Positions 35,328 through 48,400 of a stretch of DNA of 64,000 bases are shown here, in pieces. The notes under the pieces are model-generated. The model ran no database searches, was not told where the DNA came from, and saw only the letters and a program-made list of their open reading frames with translations. The translations under genes were made by a program, and so were the position numbers. Origin of the DNA: Eupeodes corollae (taxonomy: Eukaryota > Arthropoda > Insecta > Diptera > Syrphidae); the NCBI RefSeq assembly GCF_945859685.1, contig NC_079148.1, positions 32,065,946 through 32,129,945 of the forward strand. Reading direction: 5' to 3'. Positions within the stretch are counted from its first letter, which is position 1. Each line of letters starts with the position of its first letter.

Positions 35328-35749
35328 GCAACAATTTAGTAGTAGTCCTGCTTTGACAAAATAACAAGACGACGCTGTCTTATATTTAAGCATCCTACAC
35401 ACTAAGCACCTCGTCTCACATAATAATGGTTCTTCATGGAACATAGACTTCACTTCCGATTATAAGCACTTTATAACCAAAATCATAGTTGACCATTTGA
35501 CAAATACGGCGACAAAAAATACTGCAAGGTTTGGAATTTCAACGTATGTACTGTTACAATATCATCATAGCACAGAAGAGTAAAACTCCTCTGGTACTAT
35601 TTACTTCGGGTCTAGATGAATTAAATATTAAAGTTCGTATTTCATGAATTGTGATAAACTTAAATATATTTTCGTGTTAAAAAAAAAAATTGTTTTAAAC
35701 AATATTATTTTCAACGTCCTTTAACAAGCAAGTAATAGGTTTTTTAGCC
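35328..35749. other. Convergent 3' spacer between channel and gamma-glutamyltransferase genes
   Basis: The two genes end tail to tail 422 bp apart. No exact AATAAA was noticed for either strand, only variants such as AATTAAA near 35,618. The 3' untranslated regions may overlap. Confidence 0.45.
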
Positions 35750-38546
35750 TTAAAATCCAAAAACTCCTCCAAGTTTTCTAAAATCCGCATTAGCGTACAC
35801 AGCTGTTTCATTTTTCATGATTCCACAAAACACGGAGCCACGTTCTCTATAACGCAATGTTGAATGTCCAATATTTTCAAGCTCTGTTACAACATCCTTT
35901 GTAAATAAAATAAATTCAAATTTATTTTTATAATTATAATATATAATAATTTACCTTTAACATTCCAAATTCATATTCTAAAAAATTCGGAATCAATTGA
36001 TGATGAAATCTTGGTGCATCAATTGCTTGTTTAATATCATATCCCAACCATAAAATTCGAACTAAAATGTTAACTAAAGCTGAAATAATTTTCGGTCCAC
36101 CTGCTCCGCCTACAACAAGTTTGACATCTCCTTTAGTAGTTGTAACTATTGTTGGTGTCATTGATGACATTGGACGTTTTTTTGGCTGGACAAGATTTGC
36201 TTTCGATGGTGGAAGGGAAAAATAGTTTTCTAAACCAGGAATTGAAAAGTCACCCATGGCACTGTTGAAGAGAATTCCTGTACGCTTGCCCATGATAGCT
36301 GAGCCAAAACTGTAAAAACAAAACATTCTATGATTGAATTTAATTTTTAGTTTCTTTAAATTTCAAGCTAAAGCTGATCTACAGCTAAAAAAGGTAATTG
36401 TCGCCTTATTTTCGTACGAGTTCATTTTGAATATCGACAACTAAGCAACTAAGTTGCTTACAACTTAAAAGGTTGGTAGTAGTTCAACCAAGTTGCTGGC
36501 AATATCAAGCAATAAAGTTGCTTTCCATCGCTTAGTACGCTTCTCGGGGCACATTTTTGTAACTTTAAATTCTTTCTAACTTTCAAACTGAATATGCCAA
36601 TTTTTTCTCATGTGAGTAGCTTTAAGTTTTCTAGTGAGCACCATTTCTAAAGATTTGTTTAAGCCATTATTAAAAATAATCACTTTTGACAGCTGACAGT
36701 TTAGACTTTTTCCAAAATGACGAAGGATGGATTCTAAACCTACGTAAGGCAATTCACTGATCGTTTTCACAGCATAAGACAAACAAACTTCAAACAGTCA
36801 AGCTAGAAAAAAATCATGAGATGAAAATTTCAATTTAGTTTGATTGTAACCTTAAATTCAATTAAAAATCTTATAAAAATACAGCTCACAATTTGTAAAA
36901 GACTTAATAATAATGGACTTTAAAATAAATCTATGTGTATAGAAGATGATATGTTACCTTTTCAGGCTTAGAAGACTACTCAAATCAATGAAGTTTCATA
37001 GACTTGACAGTAATTAACAGAGAATTATCAAAATTACATTGTTTAAAAAGGAATGTAGATCTTTACTTACTAATAATGAATTGTACTTGTAACAGATACA
37101 GCATCTCCATTCGGAGCCAAAACACATATATGTCCGGTCCCATGTTCGTCTACTGGACTCGATTTGCCTCCATAATAATGAGGATCGCTAAATGCCTGTG
37201 TGTCATTAATTTTAAGCCTCAGTTCTTCTGCCCATTCAGTTGAAAGCATTTTTTCTAAAAACTTAAAATAATAAAACCTATTGGAACATCATTTCTTTGA
37301 GACTTGGAGGCTACATACTTACCTTATTTTGATCATTGAAATCTGGATCTCCGAGTTCCCATCTACTTGCAAATCCAAACTTAAGTGCTTCAACAATTCG
37401 ATGAATCACTATTCTATCGTCAACTTTATTTTCTTCAATATTATATCCTTTGAGAATTTTTAAGGCTTGACCAATAACAACACCACTTCCTATTGGAGGC
37501 ACTAAGTGCAGTACGTCCGGCCCTAAATTCAATTTTATTGAATCTAAAACATCAGCTTTATAGTTTCTTAAGTCATTCAAAGAAATTATGCTTCCAATAT
37601 CTTTTAGATCTTTTGCAATCAATTCAGCTAGAAATCCGGTATAAAAGTCTTGAGGACCGTTTTGAGATAAGATTCTATATGTCTCACAAAGTTGTGCAGG
37701 AGGGTGAACAATAGAACCAACTCGATTATAATCACCTGTTGTTTTGTTCACAAACATTTCCCTTATAAAAAGAAAGCAAGATCAAAGAATATTTCAATTC
37801 AAGTCTGCAACAAAGCAGCTTACCTCAAGTATTCATCATTTCTAATGCGAGGATTAAAAAACAACGAATCCCACTGATGTTTAGAGAGTTGAAAACCATT
37901 TAAACAAATATCAATAGTCGGCTGAAGAATTCGTCTCCACGGAAGTGATCCGTATTTTCTGTGTGCCACATCATAGCCCATAACTTCTCCAGGAACTGCT
38001 ATTGACAGTGGCCCCTGAAGGTTCGAACCTTGGTCATTCCCGTTTGAAGATGCAAAATGATCTATTTTAACAGCTGCTGGTGCTGTCTCACGAGCAATTA
38101 TAGTCGAAGAGTGATTCAATGAATGTTGAAAGACATTCATTATGAATCCACCACCGATTCCCATACTTTGCATGGTAACCAGACCATTGCAAACGAGGGT
38201 AGCCAAAGCCGAATCTACAGCATTTCCTCCCTGTTGAAGGATATCTCTACACAAAATAAAACAAACAATATGAAGTCTTATTTCTTTAGAAATCTCATCA
38301 ATCCAAGGACCTTCCAATTCGACTGCAGATTTCACTATCCGAACAAACTGCTGCTTCCTGGAAGACATGCAAGTCCGATGAAGAAGGTGGTAAAGGCATT
38401 TCAATGTCAGGAGGAAATCGTAACGAAGCAGGCTCTGCGGACTGGGGTTCTGCAGCCTTACATTTGTGTTCCTTCCTTGTGGATTGTTGAAAATGGTGGA
38501 AGAGTATTCCAGCTAAAGCAACAACAACAACCAGCAGAATAGTCAT
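35750..38546 (-). CDS. Gamma-glutamyltransferase, proximal copy, with variant active site
   Basis: Six exons on the minus strand: 38,546-38,311, 38,246-37,824, 37,761-37,323, 37,261-37,071, 36,309-35,955 and 35,896-35,750, giving 596 aa. Introns are mostly 60-65 bp. It is a type II membrane protein with an N-terminal anchor at ~2-19 (MTILLVVVVALAG). Landmarks are GRDILQQGGNAVDSALA, QSMGIGGGF, ARETAP (glutamate-binding Arg) and PGEVMGY. Thr408 in HGTGHICV fits the autocleavage nucleophile. Known role: an N-terminal nucleophile enzyme that cleaves the gamma-glutamyl bond of extracellular glutathione. Oddities: the residue after the nucleophile is Gly instead of Ser or Thr, His428 replaces the Asn after TSTI, and MGDF replaces MDDF. 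The first donor (AG-GTCCTT) is weak. Activity is therefore uncertain. Confidence 0.9.
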
Positions 38547-39418
38547 CTTCCTTTGGAATTCAGAAACAGTGAACTTAATTTAAAAGGGGTTAACTATAAT
38601 AAAAATCACCAAAAAATACCCTCTGTAATTTCCCACATCCTGCATTCTACTTTAATATTTATTTTCTAAACAAAATATTTATTTTAGAAACTTCTTTGTT
38701 TATTTTTAATTGATTGCTGTCAAATAAACATAACTTTCTGAAGACATGCGCATTAGAAAAAATCGCAGTGTAAACGTGTTGCACCATCAAAAATAAAACT
38801 GCTCTCCATTTGTTTTCAAACTGTATTTTTGTGTTATTTTCTTCTTTTTTTTTTAATACGATTGTAATACAAAAAAACATAATAAATTACAAAAATTGGT
38901 AAATACATTTATAATAGTAGAGCATTATGTTTGGGGGATAAAGATTGTTTGTTATACAAAAAATGAGACAACTTTTATAATATCAACCAAAAAGAAATAA
39001 ACAAATAATTCGTATACAATACATCTAAGTTTATAAATAATAATAATTATATTTAAGACTTGATTAACTATAAATCTACTAATATATATTTGTGTCCTTT
39101 TATTAAATTCTCAACCATCTCTATATTTCATACAATTTTAGTTGTATAGAAGTTTTATAAAAATTTGATCCTCGATTTTTGTGTTTTTTGTTTCTTATTT
39201 TCGAAAAACGTCTATAGCACAATTTTTCTGATAACGATTTCGATAACGATGGATTTTGGGTGATGGTGAATATTGAATGAGTTTTGTGTGTTTTGATTTT
39301 TGACTTTTTATTTTTAACTTTGTACAAAAAAATTTGTTGTGTATCTATAAATTTGTGTAGATTTGTGTACACACACTATAATTAATTTATTGGTTGTTAA
39401 AATGGTTTTGAAATTTTC
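38547..39418. other. Spacer between the two gamma-glutamyltransferase genes
   Basis: About 870 bp of very AT-rich DNA that must serve as the 3' end of the distal gene and the promoter of the proximal gene. No repeat family was recognised. Candidate poly(A) signals are listed separately. Confidence 0.45.
39386..39391 (-). promoter_or_regulatory. Possible poly(A) signal of the distal gamma-glutamyltransferase gene
   Basis: TTTATT on the plus strand reads AATAAA on the minus strand, 28 bases after the stop codon. It is close to the stop, so another signal further downstream may be the one used. Confidence 0.35.
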
Positions 39419-42400
39419 CTAAAAACCATGAATGCCTCCTCTTTTACGGAAATCTGCATTTGCATAAATGGCTGTTTTATTTTGTGTTATTCCACACATT
39501 GAGGATCCTCTGCCGACAAAGCGTTTTGTTTTGTGACCTTTGGCTTCTAGGAGTTTCATTAGACTCTGAAAAAAAGAAAAAATAGAAAATGGATTGTTTT
39601 ATTAAAGAAAAATATTTTGTAAATAAAATATTGAGAGGTGGTTGTGGGTTCTTTTAAACAAATAATGTGTTCAAGTTTTTTTTGAATTCAAAAATATTTT
39701 TGAGAAGAACATGATGATAATAAATTGTAGAATGAATGGAATATGTATTTTGCATACATAAATTTAATACATTTAAGAAGATATTTAAAAAGTTGTTCCA
39801 AAAAATTGTTTAAATTTTGTAAGAACAAAATTTGGTAAAAATAATAAAACAATATTTTTACAGTACATTTTTTAAAATTTTATATGATAAGTATATTTAA
39901 TACTTTCTTTATAATTTTAAACATGGTCAATTTGATAAGAATAATATGTTTTACCATCACGACTTTGGTTTTCAAAATTAAGTTAGGCTGAACCCAAGCA
40001 GTTTCATAAGAATTCTTAATGCAAAAAATTGTCTTTGATTTTCTTGTATTTATTTTAAAGTGCAAAGTTTTGAAATATGAAAATTTAAACAAAGAGAGAG
40101 TTATGTTGTAGACCATTTTAATACATCCAAGTGAATTATGAACCACAGAAATACAATCATTTTAAATACAGAATTAGAGTCATGTACAATTTTGTTTTTA
40201 AAAACTTAATTTTGAAGTATAAAACATTTAAATGCAGACATTTTACACATATAGAACTTTGAAAACATAAAGGCAGGTAATTTCGCAGTACAGAATTATG
40301 AAATGCAGAATTTTAATCACTTATAAACATTTTCTTATAAAAACAAGAGTTTTAAAACTTAAGAAGTTTAGATTTATTATTTATTTATTGAAAATGTAAC
40401 ATTTTGAAAATAAAGAATTTCGACTAGTTAAATATTGGATTTTTAAAATTAGAATCTCGAAAAACAGAGTTATTAAGAAGAAAAAACAAGCACTTGACAA
40501 ATTTCTTGGAGCCATTTTGGATCTGGTTTTTAAAATTAAATTTGTGCAAAAATTATTATTTCTTATAAATATTATCAAAATTCTGTCTCAGTTCGCGTAA
40601 ATTTCTTAAACATTTAAACATTTTAAAGGAAAGAATTTTGAATGCTTAAAATTTTGAACACAATTTTGAACAAATCTAATTTCGAACAAATAAAATTTAA
40701 ATTGAACTACAAAACTCTAGTATCGCTGAACCTTTGAAAAATAGAAGCACAGAATTTTGAACGTATAAAAATTGATTTATGTTGAACTTTGTACAGCAGT
40801 GTTATACATTTCCTTGCATAGTATTTTAAGAAAAAGAAAGAACGACACAGAACTTCTGTCTTTAAAATAAATTCTGGCTTGGTTCTACTTTTAACTAAAA
40901 GCCATGTATCTTTACAGTCCAAATTTAGAAATGTCTGTCTTGTAGTGTTAGATCCATATCAACGTACAAAAAGTCATGTGACGCAGAATTTTGTTAGATA
41001 TTTTCAAAAACAGACAAATATTTTAGAGCAGAAAATGTTGAAAAGCTGAATTTTGAACATAGACAGAAAGAGAGCGAGAGAGACGTACAAATATATAGGG
41101 TGCAGGGATTTAAAAAACTTAATACAAATAGTATTTTGAACATACTTAAATAATTTTGAACATATTTCGAAAATAATAAAAAAAAGAATTTCGGTTACTT
41201 GAAATTTCTACATCCAAAAATATGATTTTGAAAATCGAAATCGACACACAAATCTTTTTGACTTACCTCTAAACTCTCATTCTCATAAGCTAGCACATTT
41301 GGCACAAGCTGATGGTGAATTCTCGGTGCATCAATTGCTGTTTTGATATCTTCACCAAACCACACAACTCTGGCTATAATCTGAGCTACGGATGTTATAA
41401 TTTTCGAACCACCTGCTGATCCAATGACCAATTTAACATGTCCTGTGCTATTGGTTAAGATCATCGGTGACATTGATGACATTGCACGTTTTTGTGGTTC
41501 AATGAAGTTCGATACCGATGGTGGCAAATCGAATTGATTCGATAATCCAGGTATGGAGAAATCATCCATTCCGCTATTAAATATAATACCAGTACGTTTT
41601 CCTGTAAATCCTGCTCCAAAGCTAAAAGAATACAAAAAATCTCGTTACATTTTGCATGCATTTTTGAAGCATAGTCTTACTAATGATTTACTGTGCTCGT
41701 AACGGAAACTGCATCACCATTCGGTGCCAACATCGAAATATGCGAAGTTCCGAAGTCATCTTTCGAAGAGAATCTTGCTCCATAAAATGAAATATCATCG
41801 GCGGTAGCTGAATCATTGATCTTTTGTCGAAGTTCCTCTCCATATTCAGTTGAAGTTAGCTGACTTACAAGCTTAATAATGGAAAAAGAAACAAAATATA
41901 TGCAATGAAGAACTCCCTATATGAGATTGTTCAACTTACTTCTCTAAGATCATTGAATCTCATATCGCTCAATTCCCACCGTTTAGCGAAGCCAAATTTA
42001 AAAGCCTCAACCATTCGGTGTAATGTCAGAGCCTTCTCGGTTTCGTTCGTAGAACTCTCTTTGGTAAAGTTATATCCATTTAGGATGCTGATAATGTGAG
42101 CAACAATGGTTCCACTTCCAACTGGTGGCACCGCATACAGAGTATCCTTGCCCAACGGCATCGATATAGAACTAACAACATCGGCATTATAAGCCTCAAG
42201 ATCATCAGCTGTAACAATACTTCCCAAGTCTTTCAAATCAGCAGCCACATCTTTTGCTAATGATCCATTATAGAAATCAAGTGGACCGTTCTTCGAAAGG
42301 TTCACATAAGTCTGACAAAGCTCTTGAGGTGGGTAGATCTTTGAACCGATTCCATGAAATTCACCGGTTGCATTATTGACAAAAGCTAATCTGGAAAATA

Positions 42401-45400
42401 AAAATTCAAGCCATAAGATATCAAACATTATTGTTTACATGCATTTCCTCAACTTACCTTAAGAGAGGATCATTCTTCACCGATTGTTTGTAGCTTAGAG
42501 AGTCAACTTGATGTTGTGACAAAATGAAACCTTCTTCGCAAATTTTAATTGATGGTTCAACAATTTCCTTCCACGAAAGTGAACCAAATCGGGAATGAGC
42601 TCTATAATAGCCCATAACCTCCCCGGGAACTGCTATCGCTTCGGGAGAGTTCAATGAAGCTGATGGTTTGCCAACAAACATATTTTCTTGCGCTGCAAAT
42701 GGTGCAACTTCTCGGGCATCGATTGTGTAAGCACGATTGTCTTTTTTAATGAAGACATTCATTATGAATCCACCTCCGATACCCATACTTTGCATTGTCA
42801 CAATTCCATTGCAAAGTAGAACAGCCAGGGCAGAGTCAACCACATTTCCACCACGTTTCATAATATTGCTGGAATAAAAATAAAAATTCAAAAAGAGTGA
42901 TCTTGAAAAAAGGTTGAAAAGCTTAGGAATGAAGAAATGTTAAGACATTTCTTAGTCCTCCATTAAATAAATTGTTATTGAAAGTATTGTCAGAAAATAT
43001 TGGTATTTAAAAAAATTGGGATTGAATATGTAAGTATTTAAAGATCTTTCTAATAAAACAGAAAATATTATTCAATAAATTTTAAATATGTATGTACTTT
43101 CTTAGTCATTTTCATTGCTAAAGTCCACTTCTATGAATGTTTATTTGAAGAATTCATGTTTCAGTTACTGAGGTATGTGTTATTAATAATATTAATTGAC
43201 CTCTCGTGATCAATTTATCGCATGTGTGTTTTAATCGAGAAAGTGTTAATTTACACGTTTCACAAAATAAAAACAAATTGCACTTTATTAAAAAAAATAT
43301 ATATATTCGTTTCCTTAATTTTATTAATTTTACCCGGTTTATTAATTTAAAAATAAAACAAACAAAAATCGATCTGCTAACGGGGTCAAGAATCTCGTGA
43401 ACCAATTGTGTAAACAAAATATGTTTCGTTTAGCTTATACATATATAAAAGTAATTTTCTTATTTTATCAATAAACTTAATCCATGTTTAAGGCCGTAGC
43501 CATTTATGTAAAGTTGATGAGGGGGGGGGGGCTGCATGAGTTCCATGATGTGAATTTTTAGCCGTTCTCATCTGAAACACGATTTCTGGTAATTTTTAGT
43601 TCCTCAAACCGTGTGTATTGGTGTCCTTTGAGAAGTTTAAAATACAACGAAAATATTATATTTAAAGGGTCTTACAAATTCAGAGGCTTGGATGCATCCC
43701 ATTTTGTTTTCATAATTGTGAAAAAATTTAGTAATAATCATTATTCGTTTCCAAGACATTAAACTCGTTATAAGAAAAGTTTTCTAGTATTTTGCTACTA
43801 AATTTTTATTTTTGTGAAAAAAATTTTAGGTATGTATATTGACTTCTTCTTGAAACCTTATCATGTCAAAAATGTCAAACTTGACACAATATAATTTTTT
43901 AGATAGCAGAACTATTTTTTCAGTATTTTTGATTTGCTTGTACTTTGTATTTTGGGACGAAATAAAAGTAGCCACAACGCTTTCACGCTAAAAAACAGAA
44001 AATGTCCATTATAAAATTACAGATCGTTCTCCTAAAAACAATTTTTCGCTTCTGGCACAGTTTTCAAGAATAATAGTCCGTTTTGAAAAATTAAAAATTC
44101 CCTTGCAGCATAATATGTCTATCTTTTAACGTTGGTTCACTATTACTTTTTTTATGACAACCAAATTTCTTCTAAAAATGCGAGTAACGGAATTTTGTGG
44201 TGCAGCTTTAACTTTAAGTTTGATTTTATGCAAAGCAACGTTGAAAACCAGAATAAAGAAGTAAGATTTTAGTTTTTTATCTCTATCTTTTTTTGGGTAA
44301 CTTAACAACTTTTAAGGTTTTGTTCTGCTAGATACCAAGTGGTGCATTAATCTATACTGAAACGTCAGAAAACATTATATTACTTATAAGACATCGAAAC
44401 ATACAATCACAAAAAAAATACGCAAAAGTAAATTCGTGAGGGGATTGAAAAAGCACACTAAAAATAACAAAAAAATTACTAAAAGTTGCTAAAATTGATT
44501 TTCGATTCAAATATCATTTCAAAAGTTTGAGATATTGGCTTTAAATTAATTGTATTTTGTAAAAAATATTGTTTTTAATATACACTTCAAACCTTTTATA
44601 CAAGACAAATCGGCAGACGAGATGGGAAGTTATTAGTGCTCAAGGTTTCGCTAAATTTTGGGAATAAAATATCTAGAAGCAACTTTTTAAGGTTATTCAA
44701 TGAAATTGTTGCGACAAATTTGTCAGTATATGACAAAAAGTAATGACAAAATTGTATACTTTACGAAATACATATTTGTCAGAAAAAAAAGTAGAACTAT
44801 CACCAGTCAATTTTTATGAATTAGGGCCTAGAATTTCACTTCAACTTTAATGTTGTCACGTTAGTGATTCTACGGCGTATATTTTATTTGTTGTTCATAT
44901 ACATTTCTATACTGTACTACTTTTCCAAAAAAGACGGCTAATTTCGATAAATGAATTAAATCATACAGAAATTTAAAACAGTAAATAGCCCCACCTATAC
45001 ATTTTTTCTTGACACGCACTAGTTTCTTTTTTTCTGTCATCAAAAGACCAACTGAATAAAACTCACGCTATTAAGCGACACTAACTTACCTGCCAACTTT
45101 GCTGCAAACATCACTATCCGAGCAAACAGCCGCCTTTTCATAAATTCCCAATTCAGAATCCAAGTCAACCATTGGGGGCACATCAGTTGATTTAGTTGTG
45201 ACTTCTGATGGTTTAATATTATTATTGATTTTTTCCTCTACAGCTGGTTTTATGGTGGTTTTTGTGGTTGTTGTTGATAAAGGCACAGCATCTTTAACCG
45301 GTACAACATTGACACCATCTAGTGATGCAATGTGTACATCTTCTACAAGTTTCGGCTCATTGGCATCTAAATAAAATGTCAACAATAAATAAAGCAAGTT

Positions 45401-48400
45401 TTGTTAATTTATCAAAAATATCTGCATAATTATGCCAGGAAGTGTGTCAGTAAGTAAAATTAATCAACTTACCACTGAAAGTTAAATTCCAGAACATATA
45501 GCCGAGTAAAAAGACTCCAATCAATATGATCAGAGCTATTGTCAGTCGTTTCATCCATTTTAATATACTTTCTCGTCTATAAGAAAACACGAAACATACA
45601 AATTAAAAAATCAAATTAATACTAATCTATGCGCGTAAAATAGGTAGGTTTAAACTTATCATACTAAGGTGTGATTTATTATTTTGCACACGTATTTTTT
45701 GTGTGCATGATGAGTTCATCACAACAGCTGCTAACATGACTTACAACATAACTCAAAGCCTCCTCTTTCTTAGGTTCGGATGATTTACAACAATAAATTT
45801 CCGACAGAAGAAAAAAAAACACTCAAATATCAATTTACAGAATAAATCAAAATAAAAAAAACGTTAAAAGTTATATTTTTAGCCGAAAGATCAATGCACA
45901 ACCATTGGCTTGGGCGCCTTTAATAATACTCTAATGATGATTGCCACAGTAAGACTGGTATTGACGATTGTGGATGACTTTTGAAAGCTTTCTCGGCCCG
46001 AATCATCTTAGCAAATAACTTTACAAAAAATAAACGTCTTCGCGTCATTATTGCCCCACAATAATAATTGTTATTTAGTTTTATTTTTATACCAATAAAA
46101 AGTGAATTCAACAGAACTTTAAGTTCTGCCTTATGACATCTGAGAGTGAGGTGTAAGTAACGTGTTTGACTCAAATTAATGAATGTACAAATTAGGGTTT
46201 AGTTATAAGTAAGATACATCAATTAACTTTCTTACTAACGTTGAATTAAGTTATAGTCTAGGAATACCAGTTGAGAAAGGGTGAGACAACAAATTGGTAA
46301 AAGTAATTGATTCATCGTGGTAATCAAATCGTCAAAAATATTGAAAACATTTAGTGTGTCACTAGTTTCCCAGAATTAAATATGGTTATAATTGTACGTC
46401 TCTAATTTAAAGGAACACTCATTTCAACAATTTTTAGATAGAATGGTGTTTGAGCAATTGACTTATAACTCTCAACCATTTCCCTATGCGACTCATGTCA
46501 GGAATGAAGCAGTTTTAATGCCTAATCCAAACGACTATTTTGAGAAAGTACTTTTCATGACAGTAATATACTCTTGCAGGATTTGTCAATTCGTCGCAAT
46601 ATGCAGTTCTCGTAAAAATACTTTTAGGTGGCACAGGCAGGGATTGAAGCCAAGAGCTATCGCATGGCAATAATACGCACCAACCATCATGCCACGGGTA
46701 CTACTTAGGTAAAAAATACTGGTCGAAAAAATTACAATACTTTTTTTAAGGATTAGGGTGTCCTAAACACGAAACTCATCTTGTGTAATTTGTGAATAGT
46801 TAGTTATAGCTGAGTTATGTGTCTTCATTTAAATTTATTTGATGTTTTGAATATAAGTTATTCACTAATGTTTTTTTTTTCAGGTTAAGACGTAGGACTA
46901 ATGATGATTTTTTTGAAAAATTACTAAGATACTGAAAATTTTCAAACGGAATCTTTACGAATTTTATTGCAAAAACGCTACTTTATGAATTAAAAGCCTT
47001 AAAAGGCACAATTCCGCTTAAACAAGATTGAATTAATGGACGAACATAGCAAACAAATTTTTGATTTCTAAACTTTCAGGGTTTTATGTTTTAGTTTCCA
47101 AATATTACATCTTCTGATCTCCTCAGACCAGTTGAGAGAATAAAAAAAAATTGTTTTCAATTATTATTATATTTAAGTATTTTACTATTATATTTATTAT
47201 TATATTTAAGAATACTAACACCCAAACACAAATTTCGTTGTTCGTGTTCAGGTTTTGAAACATTCAAGTATTTTGGTAAGAGAGTTAACTAACTTAGTTG
47301 TGATGTATTTAAATTATTTAGCTAAAAATTGCAAACTTTACTTGGCAAACTATTAATCATTCTCATAAATTGTAGATCACGAGTTCAAAGTTATTGAATA
47401 TTTATACATGGTAGTTTTTCAATTAATGATGCTGCATTTTTATTAAATAAAACTTAAAAATCTTGTTTCATGGAGAGTATACGAGTCGTTAAAAAGATCG
47501 CATGAACTTGATATTTGCTCAAAGGTTTCAGGATGGTTTAATTGTTAAAAAAAATATCAAATTTGTAAGACAAGACTTTTCACTATGCAAAAAAAGGATT
47601 TTTAATTTAAAATTTCTTAATATTATTTACAAATGAAATGTAAAAATGTTTTTACAGTTAAAAATACATTTTTGCAATTAATTCGTATTTTAAAAAGTCG
47701 CAAAGTTAATCTTAGATTCTCTATTCTCTATTCTCAGCCCAATAAAGTGTACACAAAAGTTGTTGCAAGGGACTTAAAAACCTAGTTCCTGACTATTTAA
47801 TTGTAGTTTATTAATAGTTTTAGACAACACATATTCGATGCCACTTTTCGTTAATCAAAAACTCTCTTCTGTCGCAAAATCTTTAATTTTAAAACGATTA
47901 TTTTTTTATAAATGAATATAAAAACAGCTTTTCAAAAGAAAAGTTTATTTGGTTATTAATTGTCAAATGGCATTATAGGATGGCTAGGATGTCAATGGAT
48001 TTAAAAACCTCTACAAAATCAGACATTTTTGAAATTGAGATAAATCAATGCGTTAATCTTAAAATTCAAAATGAATGTCCTTTTTTCTTATATACTTTCA
48101 AAACGGTTCAATTTACGATTTTATTAGTTTTTGACAATCTTCAAAAACAAACTTTTGTTTGCAAATGAAAATATCTCTTTGAATATTACTGAAAAGCTAT
48201 TCAAAATTCTAAATATAATGTTCAAAGTAAAAAACTTTTCACTTTTCACAAAAGGCTTTGCAAGAATTTAGTTTGGAGAAAAATTAAATAATTTTCTATT
48301 TGCAAATTTGCGTTCGGTGAAACGTTATTTGAAAGGTAAAAGTGCAAAGTTGCAAAGTGAAAAATGTTTGGTAACATAGGTCTTGAGTCATATTTTACTA

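Noticed and set aside
36363..37000. Possible extra exon in the long fourth intron of the proximal gamma-glutamyltransferase
   Set aside because: Exons on either side join in phase and reproduce the continuous family motif (TSTIHYYFG), so nothing is missing.
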